Shown here piece by piece: positions 38,067 to 43,652 of a stretch of 43,652 nucleotides of DNA; position 1 is the first letter of the stretch, and every line of letters begins with the position of its first letter. The position numbers were made by a program, and so were the translations under genes. Source of the DNA: an uncultured Ruminiclostridium sp. (GTDB lineage Bacteria; Bacillota; Clostridia; Oscillospirales; Ruminococcaceae). The notes below the pieces were generated by a model. That model was not told where the DNA came from. It was given only the letters and a program-made list of their open reading frames with translations, and searched no databases. The stretch lies in assembly GCA_947627695.1 (NCBI GenBank), contig CANQXF010000019.1, positions 1 through 43,652 on the forward strand, given 5' to 3'.

Positions 38067-40445
38067 TTATTTCAGCTTTTCGATATGCCATACGTTCTCG
38101 GCGTAATCGGCGATGGTGCGGTCGGAGCTGAATTTTCCCGCTGTGATGAAGTTTTTCCAGCATTTGCGTGAAAACTCGGCGATATCGCGGCGGTAATCGG
38201 CGTTCAGCCTCAGCTTTGCCTCAACGTAGCTTTCCAGATCGCCCAGAACGTAGTAATGGTCGGGTCTGTGCCAGCTTGCGCCCTCAAGAAGTGCGAAGTA
38301 AAGCTCACGGAAAATTCCCGTTCCGCCGTCGCTTACGGTGCCGTCTATCAGAGTTCTCACAACTCTGCCTATCTTTTCGTTGTTTTCGGCTATCTCTCTC
38401 GGGTCGTAGGTTTTCATTATGTCGGAAAGCTCCTCTACCCTTGCGCCGAAGATGTAGTTGTTTTCCTCGCCCGCTTCCTCGACTATCTCAATATTTGCTC
38501 CGTCGTAAGTTCCCAAAGTTACTGCGCCGTTGAGGGAGAGCTTCATATTTCCCGTGCCGCTGGCTTCCGTTCCCGCCATGGATATTTGCTCGGAAACGTC
38601 GGCGGCGGGGACGATATGCTCGGCGTAAGTCACACGGTAGTTGCTGACGAATACCACCTTGAGCAGGTCTTTTGTTTCAGGGTCGGAGGACACCAGCTTG
38701 CCTATCTCGTTGATATACTTGATTATACCCTTTGCTCTGGCGTAGCCGGGAGCAGACTTTGCGCCGAAGATGAAGGTGGTGGGGTAGAAGTTCTTTATTG
38801 AGCCGTCCTTTATGCCGAAGTAAATGTAAAGTATGCTGAAGGCGTTGAGAAGCTGGCGCTTGTACTCGTGGAGGCGTTTTATCTGAACGTCGTAAATGCT
38901 GTTCACGTCAATGTCCACGCCCTCGGTTTGTTTGATATAATCGGCAAGCTGCTGCTTTTTCTGCTTTTTGATATCCATAAAGGACTGTATCGCAGGGCCG
39001 TCATCGGAATATTTGTCCAGCTCCTTCAGCTTGTCAAGGTCGTTTATCCAGTCCTCGCTTCCAAGGAGCTTGGTTGCAAGGGCGGAAAGCTCGGGGTTGC
39101 ACAATCTTATCCAGCGGCGGGGAGTTATGCCGTTGGTTTCGTTGAGGAATTTGTCGGGGTACAGTCTGTACCAGTCGTTTAAAACATCGTTTTTCAGTAT
39201 CTCGGTGTGGATAGCCGCAACGCCGTTTATCCTTGTGGAGCAGTAGGACGCCATTTTCGCCATATGGACGGTGTTTCCGCTGACAGGCTTCATATCGTCT
39301 ATCTTGTTCCTCGGCATTTTCAGGCGGTACATTTCGCCTATGAACGCTTCGTTTAACTGCAAAATAATTGCGTAAACGCGGGGGAGTATCTCCTCCATTA
39401 TGTCTGCTCCCCACTTTTCAAGAGCCTCGGACATTACGGTGTGGTTGGTGTAGTTAAAGGTCTTTTTCGCTATCTCAAGGGCTTCATCAAAGGCTATTCC
39501 CTCTTCGTCTACAAGTATTCGGATAAGCTCGGGGATAGCTATTACGGGGTGGGTGTCGTTGAGCTGGACGGAAATTTTTTCGTAAATCTTGCGAATGTCG
39601 CCGCCCTGCGCCTTGTACTTTTTCACAATATCGCGGATAGAGGCGGCGGAGAAGAAATATTCCTGCTTTAAGCGGAGTATCTTCCCCTCTCTGGCGTCGT
39701 CATTGGGGTAAAGCACGCGGGAGATATTCTCGGCGGCTATCTGGGCGGCGGAAGCATCTGCATATCTCTGCGCGTTGAACAAATCAAAGTCAAATTCCTC
39801 AACAGGCTCGCACTGCCAGAGGCGGAGAGTGCCGATATTATCGGTGTTATAGCCGATAACGGGCATATCGTAGGGGACGGCTTTTACTGTCTGGTCGGCG
39901 TATTCTATGATAATTTCGTCGGCGTTCGCGCGCTTGCTCCAGGGGTCGCCGTATTTTGTCCAGTTGTCGGCGCTCTCGTGCTGAAAGCCGTCTACAAAAT
40001 CCTGCTTGAACAGACCGTATTTGTATCTTATTCCGTAGCCGTCAAGGGGCAGGTCGAGGGTTGCGGCGCTGTCAAGGAAACAGGCGGCAAGCCGTCCCAG
40101 TCCGCCGTTGCCGAGGGCGGCGTCCTCTATCTCCTCCATATCCGAAAGACTTGCTCCCACTTCGGAAAGGGCGGACTCCACCTCTTTTTCTATCCCTAAG
40201 CACAGGAGATTGTTGTATATCGCTCTGCCTACAAGAAATTCCATTGAGAAGTAGCAGGCTCTGCGGGCGGAAAGGTGCTTTTCCCTGCTTTTCTTCCAGT
40301 CGGCGGAAATGCCGTTCATCACCGCTTTTGAAACAGCGTCGTGAAGCTGTTGGGGAGTGGCGGCGGCAGGGGTGACGTCATGTTCCTCCGAAAGTATTTT
40401 TGTAAATTCCTCGGTGAATTTTGCTTTATCAAATACGGTTTTCAT
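38067..40445 (-). CDS. glgP: Glycogen/maltodextrin phosphorylase
   Basis: Releases glucose-1-phosphate from alpha-1,4-glucan ends using phosphate and PLP, in cytoplasmic glycogen or maltodextrin use. The 792-aa protein has the N-terminal YFSMEFLVGRAIYNNL block, the ALGNGGLGRLAACFLDS motif, and the PLP lysine in EASGTGNMKLSLNGAVT. Length is standard for family GT35. GGAGGA precedes the ATG at 40445. It is monocistronic, with its own promoter and terminator; no other glg genes are nearby. Confidence 0.98.
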   Translation of the reverse strand: MKTVFDKAKFTEEFTKILSEEHDVTPAAATPQQLHDAVSKAVMNGISADWKKSREKHLSARRACYFSMEFLVGRAIYNNLLCLGIEKEVESALSEVGASLSDMEEIEDAALGNGGLGRLAACFLDSAATLDLPLDGYGIRYKYGLFKQDFVDGFQHESADNWTKYGDPWSKRANADEIIIEYADQTVKAVPYDMPVIGYNTDNIGTLRLWQCEPVEEFDFDLFNAQRYADASAAQIAAENISRVLYPNDDAREGKILRLKQEYFFSAASIRDIVKKYKAQGGDIRKIYEKISVQLNDTHPVIAIPELIRILVDEEGIAFDEALEIAKKTFNYTNHTVMSEALEKWGADIMEEILPRVYAIILQLNEAFIGEMYRLKMPRNKIDDMKPVSGNTVHMAKMASYCSTRINGVAAIHTEILKNDVLNDWYRLYPDKFLNETNGITPRRWIRLCNPELSALATKLLGSEDWINDLDKLKELDKYSDDGPAIQSFMDIKKQKKQQLADYIKQTEGVDIDVNSIYDVQIKRLHEYKRQLLNAFSILYIYFGIKDGSIKNFYPTTFIFGAKSAPGYARAKGIIKYINEIGKLVSSDPETKDLLKVVFVSNYRVTYAEHIVPAADVSEQISMAGTEASGTGNMKLSLNGAVTLGTYDGANIEIVEEAGEENNYIFGARVEELSDIMKTYDPREIAENNEKIGRVVRTLIDGTVSDGGTGIFRELYFALLEGASWHRPDHYYVLGDLESYVEAKLRLNADYRRDIAEFSRKCWKNFITAGKFSSDRTIADYAENVWHIEKLK

Positions 40446-40484
40446 AATTGTCCTCCGATATTTTTACGAAGTAAATAATAATAT

Positions 40485-40513
40485 AGTATAACATTATTTT
40501 TTGTTTCTTGCAA
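40485..40513 (-). promoter_or_regulatory. Sigma-A promoter of glgP
   Basis: On the minus strand, TTGCAA (40508-40513) and TATACT (40485-40490) are separated by 17 bp, about 40 bp before the glgP ATG. No cre-like site was noticed near it. Confidence 0.8.
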
Positions 40514-40619
40514 GTACAGGCTGACAAAATCGTAAGAATATCCATAATTCTTTCTTATTTATGCACAAATTTCTACACGCAGACCGCAAAAGTTTTTTGA
40601 TATTTTTCACATTGGCATA

Positions 40620-40648
40620 TTGTTTTTGAAAAAGATTTTTGATATAAT
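40620..40648 (+). promoter_or_regulatory. Sigma-A promoter of the Na/Pi cotransporter gene
   Basis: TTGTTT (40620-40625) and TATAAT (40643-40648) are separated by 17 bp, in the divergent gap with glgP. Confidence 0.7.
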
Positions 40649-40690
40649 TATTCTTGTGTGTGAATTGATTTTTTGGGCAAAGGATAACAT

Positions 40691-42478
40691 ATGGAATACG
40701 TTTTGATGTTTCTGACGTTCGTGGGCGGACTGGCTATGTTCCTGTACGGTATGAACGTTATGGGCGGCGGACTTGAAAAGCTGTCAGGCGGGAAGCTGGA
40801 AAAGATCCTTGAAAAGCTCACCAGCAACAAGATAAAAGGCGTGCTGCTGGGTATGCTCACTACCGCCGTGGTACAGTCCTCTTCCGCTACCACCGTTATG
40901 GTGGTGGGTTTCGTAAACTCGGGCATAATGCAGCTTGAACAGGCGGTAAGCGTTATTATGGGTGCGAACATAGGCACTACCGTTACCGCATGGATACTGT
41001 CGCTTTCCGGCATACAAGGCGGGGAAAGTCTTTTCTTACAGCTTTTAAAGCCTACCTCGTTTGCTCCTATAATGGCGATAATCGGCGTTATCATAATGAC
41101 CTTTATGAAAAAGGCAAAGGGCAAAAAGCAGGAAGTGGCTTCCATTCTCATCGGTTTCGCCCTGCTTATGCTGGGAATGAACAGTATGTCCTCCGCAATT
41201 TCGCCGCTGGCAGAAGTGCCTGAGTTCACAAACATTCTGACTATGTTCTCAAACCCGCTGTTGGGTGTGCTGGTGGGTGCGGCTATGACGGGCATTATGC
41301 AAAGCTCCTCCGCAACGGTAGGTATTTTGCAGGCACTGTCGCTGACGGGCTCTCTGCCGTACAGCAGTGCGATCCCTATAATTCTTGGTGAGAATATCGG
41401 CGCCTGCGTCACCACCCTGCTTTCCAGCGTGGGTGCAAACAAGGACGCAAAGAGAGCCGCTTTTGTCCGTCTGTACGTCAACATCATAGGAAACGTGGTT
41501 TTCCTGACCTTGTATTACAGCCTTGACGCTATATTTGATTTTGCGATAGCGGATCAGCCCGCATCTATGTGGGGAATCGCAGTTATTCACACTGTGTTCA
41601 ACGTGGCTACAACCTTGCTCCTCCTGCCGTTTACAAATCTGCTTGTTAAGCTGGCAAAGCTGACGGTGAGAGAGGGAAAGCACAACAAAGATGATGTCTT
41701 CGCCCTGCTGGACGAAAGATTTCTGTCCACTCCTTCCTTTGCGATAGACCAGTGCCGCACTATGGCGTTTAAAATGGCGGAGCTTACAAAGCAGACGCTG
41801 AACGACGCTATCGGACTGCTGAAAAATTACGACAGCGAACACGGCGAGGAGGTCGTTGCTAACGAAAATCTGGTTGACGAATATGAGGACAAGCTGGGAA
41901 CGTATCTGGTAAAGCTCAGCTCCCGCAATCTTACGGAAAAGGACAGCAAGCAGATATCTGTCCTGCTCCACTGTATAAGCGATATCGAGCGCATTTCCGA
42001 CTACGCTGTGAACACTATGGAGGCGGCGGAGGAGATGAGCGAAAAGGGGCTTTTCTTCTCCGACAAGGCACAGGAGGAACTGAGGGTATATATCGCCGCT
42101 ATAAAAGAGATAGTTTCCCTTACATTCACCGCATTTGAAACGGGGGATATAGTTAAGGCAAAGACGGTAGAGCCGCTTGAAGAGGTCATCGACAACCTGC
42201 GCAACGAGCTGAAAAAGCACCACGTTAAGCGTCTGCGCAAGGGAAAATGCACTATCGAGGCGGGATTTATACTGTCAGATATGCTGACGAACTTTGAGCG
42301 TATCGCAGACCACTGCTCAAATATCGCGGTGTGCCTTATACAGATCCAAGAGGGCACGTTCGATACTCACGAATATATCAACGAGCTGAAAAAGGCGGAG
42401 GACGCTTTCTTCCTGGATTATTTCGCCGCTTATTCAAGAAAATATGCGCTTCCCAAAAAGGGGAAGGAGCAGGGTTAA
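40691..42478 (+). CDS. Na/Pi cotransporter family protein with C-terminal PhoU-like domain
   Basis: A 595-aa membrane protein predicted to take up (or export) phosphate with sodium. Residues 1-320 hold about eight helices with the two inverted QSSS repeats that define the family: VVQSSSATTVMVVGF and GIMQSSSATVGILQAL. Residues from about 350 to 580 form a helical PhoU-like domain (ERISDYAVNTMEAAEEM, FERIADHCSNIAVCL), likely sensing or gating phosphate transport. AAAGGA precedes the ATG at 40691. It is a single-gene unit closed by a terminator. Its placement beside glycogen phosphorylase, which consumes phosphate, may be coincidence. Confidence 0.95.
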   Translation: MEYVLMFLTFVGGLAMFLYGMNVMGGGLEKLSGGKLEKILEKLTSNKIKGVLLGMLTTAVVQSSSATTVMVVGFVNSGIMQLEQAVSVIMGANIGTTVTAWILSLSGIQGGESLFLQLLKPTSFAPIMAIIGVIIMTFMKKAKGKKQEVASILIGFALLMLGMNSMSSAISPLAEVPEFTNILTMFSNPLLGVLVGAAMTGIMQSSSATVGILQALSLTGSLPYSSAIPIILGENIGACVTTLLSSVGANKDAKRAAFVRLYVNIIGNVVFLTLYYSLDAIFDFAIADQPASMWGIAVIHTVFNVATTLLLLPFTNLLVKLAKLTVREGKHNKDDVFALLDERFLSTPSFAIDQCRTMAFKMAELTKQTLNDAIGLLKNYDSEHGEEVVANENLVDEYEDKLGTYLVKLSSRNLTEKDSKQISVLLHCISDIERISDYAVNTMEAAEEMSEKGLFFSDKAQEELRVYIAAIKEIVSLTFTAFETGDIVKAKTVEPLEEVIDNLRNELKKHHVKRLRKGKCTIEAGFILSDMLTNFERIADHCSNIAVCLIQIQEGTFDTHEYINELKKAEDAFFLDYFAAYSRKYALPKKGKEQG

Positions 42479-42519
42479 AGCGGCGGGAAACGAGTGTTTA
42501 AGTAATCAATTGCATAATA

Positions 42520-42550
42520 AAAGCAGACGTAACATTACGTCTGCTTTTTG
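42520..42550. terminator. Bidirectional terminator
   Basis: A 12-bp stem AAAGCAGACGTA/TACGTCTGCTTT (42520-42531 with 42536-42547) has a 4-nt loop and T-runs on both exits. It lies between the convergent Na/Pi gene and the lipoprotein gene. Confidence 0.9.
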
Positions 42551-42570
42551 TTTATTACTGTGAATTATTT

Positions 42571-43617
42571 TCAAACTACTATCAGGTCGCCCTCTTTAAG
42601 TCCGCTTAAAATGACGGTGTAACCGTTTATGGTAGGCCCTGTTTCAACGGGTATGCGGACCTTGTGGTCGTCCTCGTAAATGTAAACGTAGCTTCGGTTG
42701 CTGACAGCGCTTGAGGGAACGCAGACTACGTTGTTCATCTGTGAAGTAACGACGGATACCGTCGCCCATCCTGCTATCACCGCATTTGAAGTTTCCTCCA
42801 GCATTGCGGCAAGAACGTCGGGTTCAAAGCCGATTATGGCGTTTTTACTGCTGTCTACGGAGGGGAGATTGTTCCCGCCGAAGCCGCCCCATACAAGAGG
42901 TTGGATATCCACCTGATCCTGTTTCTGATAAGAGCGACTGCTGGGTATGCTGACCACCGTTCCCTCGTAGGAATTTCCCGTCAGGGTGACGTTCACCTTG
43001 CTGCCAAGCTGGAAGGGGCTGACCGTATCGGAGGAGGAGTCCACGGCGGTGTAAACGTAGATCTCGTCCGCCTTTGCAACGGAGCAGACGTAAGTTCCCT
43101 GTGGCAGCTCTGCTCCTATCTCAAGGGAGGCTACGTGGGAAACTATGCAGTCGTAGGGCGCTTTTATGGTATAGCTGTCTATCTCGTACTGAATGGCGTC
43201 AAGCCTTGCCTTTTCGTATTCGTATCTGATACGGTCAGCCTGACTGCCGCTTTGCTGATAGTCGGCGTATGCGCCCTCCATAATGATTTCCTGCTCAAGG
43301 TAGGTGTAGTCCAGCGCAGAGCTGTCTATCACGGCGATAACGTCACCCTCGTTCAAATACTGGTACTGCCTTATGTCCATTGAAACGAGGTTGCCGTCAT
43401 AAGCTGTGGAAAGAGCGTCGGACATGGCGTAGCCGATAGACGCCGCCATGGACTGAGATTCGGACAGATCCTGACGGGTCACTTGATAGGTTTCCACCTT
43501 TTCCTCGGCGTTGTAGATAGGAATTTGTATCTCGCCGCTAACGTCGTCTGCCGCTGAGCAGGCGGTGAGAGTCAGGGCGATAAATGCCGCAGAAATTGCT
43601 TTAATGCTGTTTTTCAT
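42571..43617 (-). CDS. Lipoprotein, membrane-fusion (HlyD/MacA-like) efflux adaptor
   Basis: A 348-aa exported lipoprotein: basic N terminus, hydrophobic segment, and lipobox LTAC with C20 as the lipidated residue. The following order fits a periplasmic adaptor/membrane-fusion protein: barrel-sandwich half (YLNEGDVIAVIDSSAL), a short helical hairpin (about residues 105-150), second lipoyl half (YTIKAPYDCIVSHVASLEIGA, residue about 150 on), a beta-barrel (VNVTLTGNSYEGTVVSI), and a C-terminal membrane-proximal part. In Firmicutes such proteins pair with MacB-like ABC transporters. The ATG at 43617 has AGAGGTGA upstream. It is the last gene of an operon whose earlier genes lie beyond the right edge. 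Substrate unknown. Confidence 0.88.
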   Translation of the reverse strand: MKNSIKAISAAFIALTLTACSAADDVSGEIQIPIYNAEEKVETYQVTRQDLSESQSMAASIGYAMSDALSTAYDGNLVSMDIRQYQYLNEGDVIAVIDSSALDYTYLEQEIIMEGAYADYQQSGSQADRIRYEYEKARLDAIQYEIDSYTIKAPYDCIVSHVASLEIGAELPQGTYVCSVAKADEIYVYTAVDSSSDTVSPFQLGSKVNVTLTGNSYEGTVVSIPSSRSYQKQDQVDIQPLVWGGFGGNNLPSVDSSKNAIIGFEPDVLAAMLEETSNAVIAGWATVSVVTSQMNNVVCVPSSAVSNRSYVYIYEDDHKVRIPVETGPTINGYTVILSGLKEGDLIVV

Positions 43618-43629
43618 AAAAGTCACCTC

Positions 43630-43652
43630 TTATGCTTCACGCTTTATGACCT
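43630..43652 (-). CDS. C-terminal end of an upstream gene (partial)
   Basis: Minus-strand codons reading V-I-K-R-E-A then TAA (43630-43632) end 12 bp before the adaptor ATG. This would suit the tail of a co-transcribed gene, but only six codons are visible and the frame is assumed. Confidence 0.3.

Noticed and set aside
41249-42223. Minus-strand reading frame of about 324 codons opposite the Na/Pi transporter
   Set aside because: Antisense shadow of a gene with clear QSSS and PhoU motifs.

Overview
The window reads as chromosomal core DNA of a low-to-mid GC Firmicute of class Clostridia, most likely an Oscillospirales/Ruminococcaceae (Ruminococcus-like) bacterium. Evidence: strong AGGAGG-type ribosome sites, sigma-A promoters close to TTGACA-17-TATAAT, the gdpP-rplI-dnaB and tilS-hpt-ftsH gene orders, an L-box lysine riboswitch, and the Firmicute-type insertion in ribosomal protein S12. 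No rRNA or tRNA gene, CRISPR array, prophage or insertion sequence was seen. The genus is an inference.

Left part (1-7,272), almost all on the minus strand: tandem strong promoters plus a leader typical of an rRNA operon point leftward out of the window. Then come nrdR, a TIM-barrel sugar isomerase-like gene, secD-secF, an animal-type purB, and a two-gene unit pairing a cysteine desulfurase-like enzyme with a DUF3343 putative S/Se carrier.

Middle (7,273-19,228), plus strand: a sugar-nucleotide transferase fused to a degenerate phosphohexomutase, followed by a long housekeeping cluster. That cluster holds rnj (RNase J), gdpP (c-di-AMP phosphodiesterase), rplI, dnaB, tilS, hpt and ftsH. It has one strong promoter before rnj, a second before hpt, and a terminator after ftsH.

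Next (19,239-25,548): a DinJ/YafQ toxin-antitoxin pair with a repeat-operator promoter and queA, both on the minus strand. On the plus strand, a lysine riboswitch controls asd-dapA-dapB plus a small aspartokinase-like ACT protein, i.e. lysine/diaminopimelate synthesis. A striking array of back-to-back GC-rich hairpins lies between dapA and dapB. A sugar O-acetyltransferase follows on the minus strand, then a 326-bp gap that may encode a small structured RNA.

Right part (25,875-43,652): rpoB-rpoC-rpsL-rpsG-fusA-tuf on the minus strand, with separate promoters for rpoB, rpsL and tuf. Beyond it are glgP (minus), a Na/Pi cotransporter-PhoU protein (plus), and a lipoprotein adaptor of a membrane-fusion type (minus) whose operon continues off the right edge.

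The best candidates for something undescribed are the multi-hairpin element inside the dap operon, the putative small RNA downstream of tuf, the free-standing ACT protein under lysine riboswitch control, and the paired hairpins between queA and the riboswitch. Most other content is conserved core metabolism and information processing.
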